From: Rostratula benghalensis
Lineage: Eukaryota > Chordata > Aves > Charadriiformes > Rostratulidae
DNA: 64,000 nt
Assembly (NCBI GenBank): GCA_013399305.1
Contig: VXAI01000245.1
Location: forward strand, 523,534-587,533
Direction of reading: 5' to 3'
The position numbers and the translations under genes were made by a program. Position 1 is the first letter of the stretch, and each line of letters opens with the position of its first letter. Positions 35,871-48,209 of the stretch are shown here, in pieces. The notes under the pieces are model-generated. The model was given only the letters and a program-made list of their open reading frames with translations, was not told where the DNA came from and did not search any database.

Positions 35871-38144
35871 AGAACAGAGACCTTAACCTTCTTCAGAACA
35901 CCAGCAATGGCCTATATGAAACCTTTAGTACAAGTATTTGATACCAAAGTGTATTTTTATCCTATTTACCAAAAAGTCCCAAAAATTCTGCAGTTTATTG
36001 CCTGTATCTCAGTATACCTCAGTAGAAGATCCCCCACTAGGTGTGCAACATTTTGGGTCACTTGGAATACAAAGATCAAATATGAGTTTTGTTCACAGTT
36101 GAATTGCTGGAGGTGACATTTTATATGCTCATGACAGTCTGCTTTAATAAGTGGCAATTCCTCCAGCAAGTTAGATTATTTTCTTGAGTCACCTTGCTGA
36201 GTCACTCCGGTGTCTTGAGATGCAGGTTTTTCCCTGATGATGTATCTTTCAGAAAGAAGATGTTCACAGAAGTGCTGTGATGTCAAGTTCCTAAAAGATG
36301 GATTGTCCAAACCAGTAATTTTGAAAGAATTAAGGAATTCTCTCTCTAGTTTATTGTGCTTTATGTTGACAGCAGCATAACCTCATACACAGAACCTTTT
36401 CTAAGACAGACCCCAGTTCTCCAAAAAAGAAAGAGCAAAACAACAGCAGCATTCGTCATATCTAATAAAGTGTTCAACTGGAAAAGAATGGAAAAATAAG
36501 ACCCTCTGCCTTTGAATTTACTGTGAGATGGAACATAAGTACTGGAACACAACTTCCAAAAATAAAGTTCACAAGCATATTGTTAGCTGAAGGGTTTCAA
36601 ATCACTTGAAGAGAATGTATTTCTGATTGCCTCCAGATTTTATGAAATAGCTATTTTTAATCAGATGAAGCAAAATTAATACTTCTAGTAAAAAGTTATA
36701 CATTCCAGTTAGATAGATCCAAAATACAGATTATACACTTTAAGATGTAATGGTTTTTTACAATGCCTTTTATTTCTTTAGGTAAGCAGGGCTAGAGTCC
36801 CACCTGCTGGCGTTCCAAACAGCGTGGCAGCCACTTAGAGCAACTAAGGAGTTGGACTCTCATTTTTCCTGTTACCAAAAACCTCTTGAGTCACTCATTT
36901 ATTAACTTTCAGCTAACCATAAAGTAAGTCTTCATGTCTGTCACTGTCCCAGAAGAGCACTGGGGTAGTTAATAATCCTCCCGGTATCTTTCCCAGAAGT
37001 GCAGTTGCCATTGCTACTGTTTGACTCTCATCTCATCTGGCAGCGGCAAATGGGGAAAAAAATCAGTTCTCTGGTGATTGAAAGTGATACAGCCTTGACA
37101 TCCCACATCTGAGAAGTGTCATGAGCTTAATTTCTGATAACACTTGACTTGATTAAAAACTGACAGCTACTCACTCTGGACGCTAAATTATTGTTATTCC
37201 CACCGAACATGTTCTGCTCCCTAAGTTCATACCCTAACTTTTTCATGGTCAGATTTTGCTTGCTACAATAACCATCGTTATATTCACCGATATAACTATG
37301 TGTAAATACAACAATGTTTCTCCAATTTAAAGGCACGTATTTTAGAGGAATATAACTCACAGTTAAAGAGTTTTCTCCTCAAGACCTCGTCTTCTGTGGA
37401 GGATTTTATGCTTCATTCATCGTTTAATTCAGATGAAATAAACTATCCGACTACAGCTTTTTTTTTTCCTTTAACAAATCTTTCTAGCTAACATAATGAC
37501 ATTAATCCTGCTAAAACCTGAAGAACATTCTTGCTGGTTTATTGACTGATTTACCTTGAGCGCCATTAGCCTTCAGAATAGGGAAGTGATTGCATTTTTC
37601 AAATGGAACAAATAAAACCCTTTATAGTGTACAAACAGACCTAGCGGATGTGAAGTCATCTCCTTGCTACACAAATTGATATTAAGATTCTGATTTTTCT
37701 TCCAAACTGACTGTAGCCTTTTACTGTCTAAGGGTTGGCAATTGGAAGCTCTTAGAAGCAATAAAAATTAGACAATGCTAAGAAAGTTGATCTTCACGAC
37801 TTCAGTCAGAGGAGACTTTCTTCAGATACCAGAATTGATTTATTATTTCCTAACTGCCTAAGTTTTCAAACATGAAATCATATTTTTTCCTCATGAGAAT
37901 GAACTTATCTCTCAGTCCTGAACACAGATATCTGTATTCTTCATAAGCTGGGTGTTCAGAAAAGGTATCAGAACAGGAAATCTAATCCTGCTTTAGGATA
38001 ATTCAAGTCTATATTAATTTTTTGATGATCAATCTGTGTGCCTTTTAGATTCTTGACATTGGGAATAGGATTTCTCAGCTATGCCTATGAGCGTTACTTA
38101 GGTGTTGCTTTTTATGGGAAGGCAGCAGGGATCAATCACTTCCT
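35871..38144. other. Intergenic region right of CHMP1B, no gene seen
   Basis: This is AT-rich sequence with no recognisable exon or transposable element. A CTCF-like site with one core mismatch is readable on the - strand near 36799-36811. If a rightward transcript starts in the CpG island, this would be its first intron. Confidence 0.45.
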
Positions 38145-38418
38145 TCACAGAATCACCAAATGACATGGGGTTGGAAGGGGCCTCTGGAGATCATCCAGTC
38201 CAACCCCCCACCAAAGCTGGTCCACCCAGAGCAGGTTGCACAGAAATGTGTCCAGGTGGGTTTTGAATGTCTCCAGAGACAGAAACTCCCACACCTCCCT
38301 GGGCAGCCTCTTCCAGAACTCTGCCATCCTCAAAGGGAAGAAGCTCCTCCTCATGTTTAGATGGAACTTCTTATGTACAAGTTTGTGCCCATTACCTCTC
38401 ACCGGAGGGACTTCTCCC
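38145..38418 (-). mobile_element. CR1 LINE fragment (3' end)
   Basis: A reversed CR1 3' end: 'cacagaatcacc', the ggttggaaggggcctctgga module, 'agatcatccagtccaacc', a 'tccaggtgggttttgaatgt' block and 'ccctgggcagcctcttccag'. Three overlapping + strand frames of 65-68 codons lie within it and are relics. Confidence 0.93.
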
Positions 38419-40386
38419 CCATCCTTTCATTAGGAACCTTCTGAAAACATGGTATAAAAACATTTGTAAATGAAAAGCTGTCATTCCTGGGGTTGAAGCT
38501 AGAACACGAAGTTTGAGATTGGGTCAAAGAATCCAGAGGACTTCCCTGATTTACTTTCGGACATGAAGGTGGGAGCTTCTGGGTAGGCAGTGTCGGAGCG
38601 ATGGCCTGCCCGGCTGGTCCCGGGCACAGCAGCAGCACTCGGGAAGGCAGCTCGCTTCCTGCATTTTTAACATTGTGCTCTGCTGAAGCATCTCAGGCAA
38701 AAACCTGCCAATAAAGTGATGTATCCGAACTGGCAGGTTCCTCATTTCCCCGCACTGTGCCCCAGTGGTATAAGCACAGCCTGGAGATACCGTCACGATG
38801 TAGGAGTACTTATAGCAAACGAACTGTAATAAGTGTGGCAGAAGACACTTTTGAGCAAAGCTAGTGAAAGTAATTATTCTGTCTTGTGTCTCGGGAGTCT
38901 GAATTCATAATGACGAAGATTGCTGAATCCTGACTGTAAAAGCTTTGAAATACCTACCGGTGACAGACTCGTAGCCACCAGCAGCTGCACTGCTCTGTGT
39001 TTTGAACAGGAGAGGTCTGTGCAAAGAGGACCTTTTCAGGAGATGGGAAAAGACACAATGATGATATAGCATCTTCTGGATCTGATCCACGTTGGTAGAC
39101 AATTCTCAACATCACTAGTATTATTGTCTATGGTTTTAAAAGCAGATCTGTGGAGAGGTGTGGCAGAGTGTAAACACCCTCAATACAGAACTACCTATGA
39201 GCAGACTGCTCCTGCACAAACAGTCTGACTGAAATCAACCTCTTAGAAGCTTGTGCAATAGTTCTCATGACTAATACTTAAATGTAGAAGGCTTTCCAGG
39301 GTCAGAAACAGACACCAGATCATTGATTATCCCCATTTATTTTTTCTATTATATTACTGGAACTCATTAATTAGGATGTGACTCGGAGGTGGCAGCAACG
39401 TTAGGTGGGAACTATTAGACTGATCCTCTATTTTGAAGAAAAATTATTCATTTCAGTGATGTCAAAGAGAAGTACAACTGACCTAATTATCCCCAACAAT
39501 GTTAGAGAACAAAGCAGAAAATACTGCTCAGAAATAGGAGCGTATCATGTTTTACCTCAATCAAACCTGTATAAGCATAAATCAGGTTCACGCAGCCGAC
39601 ACAGGAGGGAGCCAACTGGGCTACAGCCTCCTCAGCGCTCCTCAGGGCATGGACTGACAGAGCCAAATTCCAGCTTAAATCCTCTGTCCCTTTTGACCAC
39701 GGATGAAATACCTGACTGGTGATGGGCTCCTCTCTATTTTGCCCAGTTTCTCAAGAGCACAAACCTGCAAAACCAAGCATTTACAAACCGACCCATGGCA
39801 ACTGCTTTCCTTCCTTTTCTCTTATGTCCTTCACAGCAGCAGAGGTGCTTGGACACTATTTCATATTCTTTCTAACATCCCACATGGCCATTAGAAGGAA
39901 GAACAAGGGCACCGAGGACAGGACTTTATGGACACCTCCATGAAATCAGCCTGTTTGCCTCTGGCTTCAGTGCTGGAGTCCCCTATATTAAAGAGCCAGG
40001 GTAAATTTAGAAAGATATAATCACACCATGAAACCCTCGCAGGTCGAAAACTGTGTTAGTACCCATGACACCACCAGCTGAGAGGATGTTCTTTAAAAGC
40101 TGGATGTTCACGTGCAATTTAACATCACAAAGTTCAGAAAAGTGGTCGGTTGAACACTTCAAAGAGTAAGCTTAACCAGGCATAGCCTCCATGAGAAGTT
40201 GAAAATGATTGTTTCCACCTTGAAAACAGTGAGTGTCTAGAGGAAGTAGCCTATTGGGGGTTTTGAGTCACACTATCAATTATTCACTTTTTTTTTTTTT
40301 TTCTTTTTTTTTTAAGGTTTTTTAAGAAACCCCACCTTTAAATGGCTGGAGGCTTGGAACTGAAGTATTGCCACTGAAGCTCAATG
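38419..40386. other. Intergenic region, no gene seen
   Basis: No recognisable exon or transposable element is present. Long T-runs near 40288-40313 precede the motif cluster that starts at 40387. A 105-codon frame at 39405-39722 shows no known motif. Confidence 0.45.
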
Positions 40387-40505
40387 GTTGCCATGGCAAC
40401 ATGGCGGTTGCAGCTGTGCCTCAAGCTAAATAGATTTTATTGCTTTGCAATTACTTGGTCGGCTGATGGCGGAGTACAGTTGTGTGAAGTACTGGGACTT
40501 GTAGT
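40387..40505 (+). promoter_or_regulatory. Promoter-type motif cluster: RFX X-box, two YY1-like sites, ZNF143-like site
   Basis: The palindrome gttgccatggcaac (40387-40400) is a perfect X-box, the site of RFX factors. It is followed by atggcgg (40401-40407) and gatggcgg (40465-40472), which resemble YY1 sites usually found just downstream of start sites. Next comes ctgggacttgtagt (40492-40505), whose reverse complement fits the ACTACAANTCCCAG core of the ZNF143/THAP11 motif. All four lie within 119 bases, 5.3 kb right of CHMP1B. The motifs are visible; promoter activity is inferred. The YY1 orientation suggests rightward transcription. No clear first-exon donor was found, so an enhancer remains possible. 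Confidence 0.55.
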
Positions 40506-43500
40506 GGACTCAGCGGGAGATGGATTTCACCCCAAGCCCCGTGTCCTTTAAGCCTGGCTCTGCCAGAGCACAGAATGGAACTGCAAAAGCCAAAGTGCTC
40601 TCGGTGGTCTCCTCTCTCTCACCTGCCTCTTCGCTTTGATCTTATCCGCAGATGATGGGGCTTATTCTCTATAATCGAGTCCTGTCGCTTTTAAGAAGAT
40701 TAAACTGCAGAGCAGATTTGAGGGATTATTAACCTGTTTATGATCCAATCCTATCAGTGTTGCAGTGATTAAGAGACAAACTGCTTTACTAGGGAAATAC
40801 AGTTTGGGTTGGTTTTTTTTTTTTTACTGACACACATCACTGAATTTTCATGACTAAAAAAAGGCAAAGAAATTTGGAAGAATCATGTTACCCAACATTT
40901 TTCTTCAGCAGCCTAAGTGAAATATTTTGTCTACTGCGGGTGCAGAGGCATACCAAGTTGTACATTAAAATATATAAATCACATATTCTCTGTGGGCATT
41001 CATTTGGAATTTACTATTTCATGGAGAAGGGAATAAATATTTCTGGGTAAATTATATCAACTGAGACTTCTGAAAATGCTGATTGTGCAGCTCAAGGGAG
41101 TCTGCAGTAACACAGTCCAGTGCCATTTTCAGGAGCGTGGGGATGATTCTGGTCTCTGTTCCACCTGGACATTACTGCTGGAGGTTATGAAATCTTGAAA
41201 AAGTCAGAGTTTGAACTATTTTGGTTCTACTTTTTAGGGTGTAAGTGCAGGGAGTGATGTGAGGGGAGCACAACTCTTCATCACCTACAAAGACAAGATT
41301 TCTTCCTCCAGTTCTTACCACCTCAGCTCCCTGTCTCCTTGGCTGGCACAGAGGGAACCTCATCTGATTTCAGTCTGCCCTCGTGGAGACATTTCCCCTC
41401 AGCAAAAACAGGACGACTTCTCTTTCTCCTTGAAGTGCTGTCCACCAAAGGTCACTCCATCCCTGCCAGTGCCATTGGAGGGTTTGCACAAAAGCTACAG
41501 AGCTGGGAATTTGCTTCTGTATTTCAGAATCATTTAATGTTGTTTTGTTTTGTTTTGTTTTGTTTTGTTTTGTTTTGTTTTGTTTTGTTTTGTTTTGTTT
41601 TGTTTTGTTTTGTTTTGTTTTAATTAATTGGAGATCCATATAAAAGCCCAGTGCTTAGAAGTCAGTAAGGACTCTGCCTTAGAAGGATAGCAGCCTGGTG
41701 TTGCTTTTCCAGATTAAAAGGTTGGAAGAGGACAGAAAGAAGCAAGTATGCCTTAAATGCCCAGTCTTCCTTGAAAGATCCAGTGAATGCAAACTCTTTT
41801 AGTTGTGTTATCACCTTGATTCAATTTACTCCCCCGGCACAGCCTGCTTGCACTGCAAACTGCTGCAAGAAGACTCACAGCTTCTCTTCCATCCTCATAG
41901 CAGCCTCCCTGATGCCAGGAATAAGATGAGAGTTGGACCTCAAGAGCACGGCAGTTGGAAGGCAGCGGGGGTTCCTCCTTGCGGGACCTCTCCCCGGTGC
42001 TGTTGGAGAGCTGTGACGCTGTCACAGGGGTGGCAGGGCAAACAGCCCCAGTTTTGCAAGTTTTACAACAATATAAATGCCTTGTGTGTAGCAGAGAGGA
42101 AGAAAAACACCTGTGCTGTGCAGTTACCTTGCCTCTGGGCTTTTCTGGTTCAGCTCCATTTTAGCAACTCCTCCGCTGGCCAGAAGCTGTATTTTGGGGA
42201 CAGGATGAGACATCGCTTCACCGTAAGTCCATGCTTAGACCCTCCAGCCTGTTTCATCTACGAAAAAGGAAAAGTGATAATTCTGACATTTGAGTCACTT
42301 ATTTGGCATCTGAATGACCCCCTCTTTGAAATTAATAAAGCTGTTGACTAATCTCTGAACTATCAGTACAGACCTTCTGCCTCTGTAAAATGAGGAGGAG
42401 TTCGCTGTATTCTGTGTTTTTGAATGATGAAGATGCAGTTGTTGGCTACTTCCAGCCAATGAAATTTTAAATAAATTGCTTTACTTTACTTCACTTCAAA
42501 AAAATCATACATCTTCAGTATGGACTGCTCTCTTCTCAGCTGGCTGATATCACCCTCCACAGCCATTATTGCTGGATACTTTCCTCCTGCTTTTTGCATT
42601 TGGATTCTTGGATCTGTCCATTTTAGAACCTGAGCCACTTTGTGCTCTGAGTTACCTACTCTCAATCCTCAAACCTCTTCCAAAAGAAGCAATGTAAAGT
42701 CTACCTCCTGCTTCCTCCCCTTCCCTCCTACACAATCCCCATCTCATCTGTGATGCAGCAAACATTTATTTTATTTATTTTTCCCTAAATTTTATTGAGT
42801 TGTGTACTATATGTTGCTCTCTCTGTAGCACTTTGAAAAAATATAACTGACAAACTAAGCTGCACAAGAGGACGAGCTAGAAAAGAAGTGAACGGAAAAT
42901 ATGAAAAAAAATAAATACCAGAATCATTGAATAAGAGTGCTGAAGAACTACAGCAGAATTCAATTTCCAGACAGGATGGAGCTATATGGATTTGCCATTT
43001 TCCTGTATACTCTTGCAGGCAGTGTTGGCTTTTAGGACTGGAATGAGGCAGTGAAATTTAAAACATTCATTACACCAACAAAATTCTCCTTCTGTGTCCA
43101 TGGTGGTTCACCTTAATCTTTCTCCTGCTTTTATTCTTCCTTCAGTGTGTCCCTTTGCTATCTCTCCTTTTTCCCTTTCGTATGTGCCTTAACACGCAGG
43201 TACAGAGCAGTGCAGTTGTCACAGATTAGTTGTTCATGATGAGCTCATCAATGCAGTGTGTTACAAACAGTCAGCAGTGGTGCAATGCCTTTTAGCCAAG
43301 GCACAGAAGTAAGTCCTACTTTTCACGATTTGTACAAGGAAACAAAGGCACATTTTATTTTCAGGATACCTGAGATCCCATATTGCATAAAACCCCTAAA
43401 CATTGGCTCTTCCTATAAAATGGCTCATTTCTAAGTGTTTTCAAAACCAAATACGGCTTTACCCCTAGGTATAAAGTACAGAACCACAGCTTGCTCTATA

Positions 43501-46500
43501 TTCTCTAGTACCGTAATTTCCACATAGCAGTAATTCTGCTCCACTCAGTGACATGCTCACCGTGGGTAATGGCTGCAAGACCAAGCCAAATGAGCTCATG
43601 AGCATTGGTTTGTGTGACTGGCAACTGTGATGCCGGGAGCGCGTTGCCCTGAGGATCAATTTTAATCACAGTAATTGATCCGTACCCTTAGTCATTCCTA
43701 ATGTAGGTCACGTGTGATGCGCCAACGAAAGTAAATGCTAAAAAGAAGTTCAGGGGATAGAACACTAGGAGAAGTCAATCTCGGTGCGACACAAACGCTC
43801 CTGATGTAATTAGAATGCAATTTTCTTACCAGGTGCCAAATAAAAGCAGTACAAGGGTTTGACTCACATTGCATTTTAAGTCTATGTCTAGCAGAAAGAA
43901 ATCAAAGTGATAAAAGACATTAGAGGATGAGGGATCTTCCCTAGCCAAGGCATTGGTATGTCTCTGAAGGAGAAGCAGTTGGCTACAGAAGGCTGAATGA
44001 TGTTAGCTGGGGAGGAGGAAAACCAGGCAGCTTGGCCTCCTCACTCTTCCCTGATGGAGGAACCCTGGCACAGGGATGTGCACACCTTGCCCAGTGCCTG
44101 CTCGGCTTTTCCAGTTGCAGCAATATTCATTACAGCAGATGGGCTCTGAAACAGCGAGAATTACCCACGGCCCAAAATTCTGGGGACACACCAGGTTTCC
44201 CTCGCAGACGGTTGGCACTTGCAGCACGTTAAGTTCCAAGAGTTAACGACAAAGTGCAATGAGTCCTGGTTCAGTGTGGAGAGATGATGGCAAAACATAG
44301 TTCTACCCGCTTCCAGTGCTTGGGGAAATGCAGATATTCTGACTATATACATATATATATATNATTTATATATTCTGATATATACATCCCCGTACCTGTG
44401 GATGTAAAAAGCCTTGTTAATCTAGACAATTCTTCGCACCATGTGCTCTGTGAGCATAAACCACCCAATAAGTTTTTCCATGATTCAATGCAATCACTAT
44501 GAGTGTAAGGGAAAAAGAGGAGACAATGGGGTTGGCAGCGATGGTGACTTAGTGTGAGCGGCACTTGTTCAGTATTGAAGCCTTATGACTGATTCTTCTT
44601 CTGCAGAGATACTTCTGTAATATTTTGACTTAAAAGATGTCACTGAAAGTGGATAAATCTGAGTTGCTGTTCCACGGAAAAATCACCAAAAATTGTCCTC
44701 ATTTAGAGGACACTGGAAATTGTGACATTTTCTGTGGAGAGTCCAACAATTCATGTTTTTAAAAAAAGGCTGAGTTTCTGTTATTTTTCTATTTTGAAAC
44801 ATAGATAATCATATACATTTCAAAAATTTAACGGGAAAGTCTACCATGTTTTAAAAGAATGAAATACGATGAAGAGGAGTTTTTGAAATACATATAAATA
44901 TAGAAATATAAAGAACCTTCCAATGAGGAAGAGCCAACCTGGAACTCAGAGAGGAGGCAGCACTGAACGTCCTGGACAACTGAGCTGCTCCAGATGATGC
45001 TCAAGAGGAGAAGAACCATAGGCAGAGGGGTGCATAGAGGTCATTTGTCATTCTGCCTTGGCCTTTTCTGCATCAGCTGAAGTAAAGAGAACTGAAAAAA
45101 CAAGGAAATTTGGAAGTAAGAGGACTTTTTGTGCTTTATGAGTCAAATGGATCATGCAGCAGAGTTCTATTTTGTCACAGCTGGTATTAATTTAATAATA
45201 AGCTGCATAAATTTAATCAGAAGACCCAGGAGTATGCAGCATCGATGCTAAACAAATAACCCCCCAGATCCCTGGATTGCTATTTAGTAGTTCTTCTAGC
45301 AGTGCTCTCAACAGACCTACCTGGTGAAAACAAATAGCTTTTCTTACATGTAGCATGCTGTAAATACCTTCACATTTTGATCCGTAATTCACACACAACC
45401 AAACTGTATTTTTTTTGTGGCCAGAGAACAAATTACAAAGTTATGATCAGGAAGCTCTACAGATGTCGAGATTTCATGCATGTCAACACGACTGGGGTTC
45501 ATATTACTGGTTCCTTCCCACATAATCAAATGCTGAGTGGTTTCAAGCAACGCTAGAGATTTCCAACAATACGCAAGCCAGAAATTCCAAGCCCTCATTT
45601 TGCAGATTTATGATAAATATAACGCCATTTAGTTGGACTCCCTTGGATTCTCTTTAGCAACTTGTATGTTTGCCTGCTCTACAGGTGAAAAGCAATACCA
45701 AGTGTTAATAAAAAAAAAAACAAATTTATTTTTGTATACAAAGATATGCACCAGACTGTGTTTACTGCTAGTTTTTGAAGAACAGCTGTAAAAAGTTTAA
45801 TTTCAAATGCTTCCTAAGCACTACTCCAGGGGCCTCAGCTTTCTACGAATCATTTCCTGGCGGTTGCCTGGTTTCTAGCTGGAAGGCTCTACCAAAAGGT
45901 AAAAAATGTATTCAGTAGATGGTTGCTTTCCCCACTCTGGTGAACAGCAAAAAGATGTTACCTGGCTGTGGCTGGCAAGGTAGATACAAGAACGGGATTT
46001 AGCAAGATATGTGCCCTCCAATGGAAGCTCTCAACAAGCGAGTGTAAGTGAGAAAACACTATCACACCATTTCTGAGTGGCCCAAGGATCACATTATTGT
46101 TGTGTTATTGGAAAGCCTGTGTTACAATTGTGCCTCTTGAGCTTCAGGAGGGTGTTTAGTCTCTCCAAGCAATAAAGCTGCTATTTTGAGAAGTCAAAGA
46201 GGTATTTCACATGATGCAATTCGCATCCTCTACCTTCAGCTCCTTTGCTGAAAGTGATTTTCCTCCAAAGAAGTTTGTTTTTTCACAAAAAGTATCTGAA
46301 AACACGGAGTTGAAAGCCATAGAGGAATCAATGAATACCCAGGATACTAGGACCAGTGTCCACCAAGAAGCCTTCCTGACCGCTTTCTTGCTCCGGGGAT
46401 TAAGAGAGTTATGCCTGTTCTTCACTAAGTATCTAAAAGATGTGTTCCCAACAATGATCAAAACAGATCTTTATTCCCTGTACAGTATTTGTCAGAATGG

Positions 46501-46574
46501 TTTATTCTCTAAAGGAATTGCTTTTGCTCTGTATTTGTCATTCTTTTTGATTGCTACAGTATTGCACAACGTAG
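40506..46574. other. Intergenic region, no recognised gene
   Basis: The stretch holds the TTTTG microsatellite (41541-41621) and a TA-rich repeat with one ambiguous base (44363). A 182-codon + strand frame (41803-42351) contains an AATAAA near its end (about 42332-42337). That frame has no domain, signal peptide or family resemblance I can name. If the motif cluster at 40387 is a promoter, this region could hold its transcript, but no exon can be defined from sequence alone. Confidence 0.4.
41541..41621. repeat. (TTTTG)n microsatellite, about 16 units
   Basis: The unit ttttg repeats without interruption for about 80 bases. Open frames on both strands through it are artefacts of the repeat. 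An uninterrupted pentamer array of this length is likely to vary between individuals. Confidence 0.97.
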
Positions 46575-46745
46575 TAAATAATAATAATATCAAGCTCTTA
46601 TATAGCTCTCTTCATACAAAACCCATGAAACAGTAGCCCTTGAATACTACCAAAGAGCCTTGCTGCTGTGCCAAGCCATTTTCTCTGTTAAAAATGCCAT
46701 GAAATCTGATCTAAGCTTTTTCCACTTTGTAAATGTGGAAACTAC
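46575..46745 (+). repeat. Possible ancient interspersed repeat relic
   Basis: A run of AAT units leads into 'caagctcttatatagctctc' and, about 100 bases on, 'ccactttgtaaatgtggaaac'. These resemble two blocks known from old vertebrate SINE/LINE-derived repeats: 'agcrcttatatagcgctttt' and 'ccattttacagatggggaaac'. Divergence is high, so the family cannot be named. The call rests on two short blocks in the right order and orientation. Confidence 0.4.
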
Positions 46746-47132
46746 TAACGTTGTTCCTGCCTTCCCTGGGTGACTCATGCCCTGCTGCCGTCACGCACCC
46801 CAGCAGCAGCTGAGCTCTGCAGCCCCTGCGTGCAGCCCAGCTGGGTACCTGTCACCTCCCATCTGCTGCCAGCTCCATCACCCCACAGCCCCTTGGGCAC
46901 GGGTGCCATCGTCACCCACCGCCTCTGCTGTGGGGCTGGGGACAGGGCACAGCCCCCAGCCAGCCTCTGCCCAGTTCCTGCTCTGCCTGCAGGGAAAGCT
47001 GGGAAGGGCTTTCTCAACTCTTTTCCCCCTTTCCCTACAAAGCAGCAGTTAGGATAGGGATTACTCAGAAGCAGATCTTGCTCCAAGCCACCTTCTAAAC
47101 CAGCAAATGCTTCCTTTCTTACCTTTACACAT

Positions 47133-47600
47133 CATTACAGAACTGTAGGAGTTGGAAGGGACCTCTGGAGACCATCTAGTCCAACCCTCCTGCCAAAGTA
47201 GGGCCACCCAGAGCAGGCTAGAGAGGAACCCCTCCAGGTGGGTTTTGAATATCTCCAGAGAAAGAGACTTTAGGGCTCTATCACCCTCAAATTAAAGAAG
47301 TCTTTCCTCATATTCAAGCAGAATTTCTTGTGTTCCAGCTTGCGCCCATTGCCCCTTGTCCTGTCACCAGGCACCACTGAAAAGAGTCTGACTCTATTCT
47401 CTTGACACTCGCTCTTTAGATATTGTTCGGTATTGATGAGGTCCCCTCTTCATCTTCTCTTCTCCATGCTGAACAGCCCCAGGTCTCTCAGCCTTTCCTC
47501 ATCAGAGAGGTGCTCCAGTCCCTGATCATCTTTGTAGCCCTCAGCTGGACTCTTTCCAGTAGTTCCTTGTCTTTCTTGAACTGGAGGTCTCAGAATTTCT
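47133..47600 (-). mobile_element. CR1 LINE fragment (3' end, about 470 bp)
   Basis: A reversed CR1 3' end with 'acagaactgtaggag', the gttggaagggacctctgga module, a 'tccaggtgggttttgaatat' block, 'cttgcgcccattgccccttg', 'gatgaggtcccctcttcatc' and 'tcagcctttcctcatcagag'. It is the longest copy with a retained 3' end. The 92-codon frame at 47423-47701 lies largely inside it. Confidence 0.93.
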
Positions 47601-47931
47601 CAGTATGCCTTCCCGTACTCCCTGCCTGCTCTTGCTGCTGCCTCTTTGCACAAGTACCCTTCAGGGCCATATCCTCCACCTCTCCTCTGTCCCTCTTGTA
47701 GAAAGAAAGGTTTAAGAGGCTGTGTAACTCCGGGGCCATGAGCCCACAGCTCCTGTGAATTCACCGCAATGGTGACTTCACAGTCATGGTCCTTGAGGCA
47801 TTTTAACGGGACCTTGAGGCATTTAGTCTTGCTCCTAATCTTTGTGCCTGAGGGCAGACAAAGGCTGAGATGATATGACCTTCTGTGATGCCCAAGGATC
47901 TTTCTTTATGTAAGAGAAACCTTTTGGTGGA

Positions 47932-48209
47932 CAGAATCATAGAATTATCTGGGTTAGAAGGGACCACCAATGCAACACTGACAAAAACCACCACTAAACC
48001 ATATTGCTAAGCGCTATGTCTACCTGTCTGTTAAATAACTCCAGGGATGACAACTCCATCACTTCCCTGGGCAGCCTGTTCCCAATGCTTGATAACCCCT
48101 TCAGTGTAAAAATTCTTCCTAATACCCAATCTAAACTTCCCCTGGTGCAACTTGAGGTCATTTCCTCTTGTCCTTTCGCTTATTACCTTGGGAGAAGAGA
48201 GTGATCCCA
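47932..48209 (-). mobile_element. CR1 LINE fragment (3' end)
   Basis: A reversed CR1: 'cagaatcatagaattatctg', the ggttagaagggacc module, 'cttccctgggcagcctgttc', 'cccttcagtgtaaaaattct' and 'cccctggtgcaacttgaggt'. It closely resembles the copy at 20697-21054, so both probably belong to the same subfamily. Confidence 0.92.

Noticed and set aside
35513..35941. 142-codon + strand frame
   Set aside because: It is composed largely of two CR1 fragments.
41339..41639. Frames of 89-94 codons on both strands
   Set aside because: Their tails are translated TTTTG microsatellite.
44344..44383. TA-rich tract with a single N as a possible structured element
   Set aside because: It is an ordinary TA microsatellite with one uncalled base.
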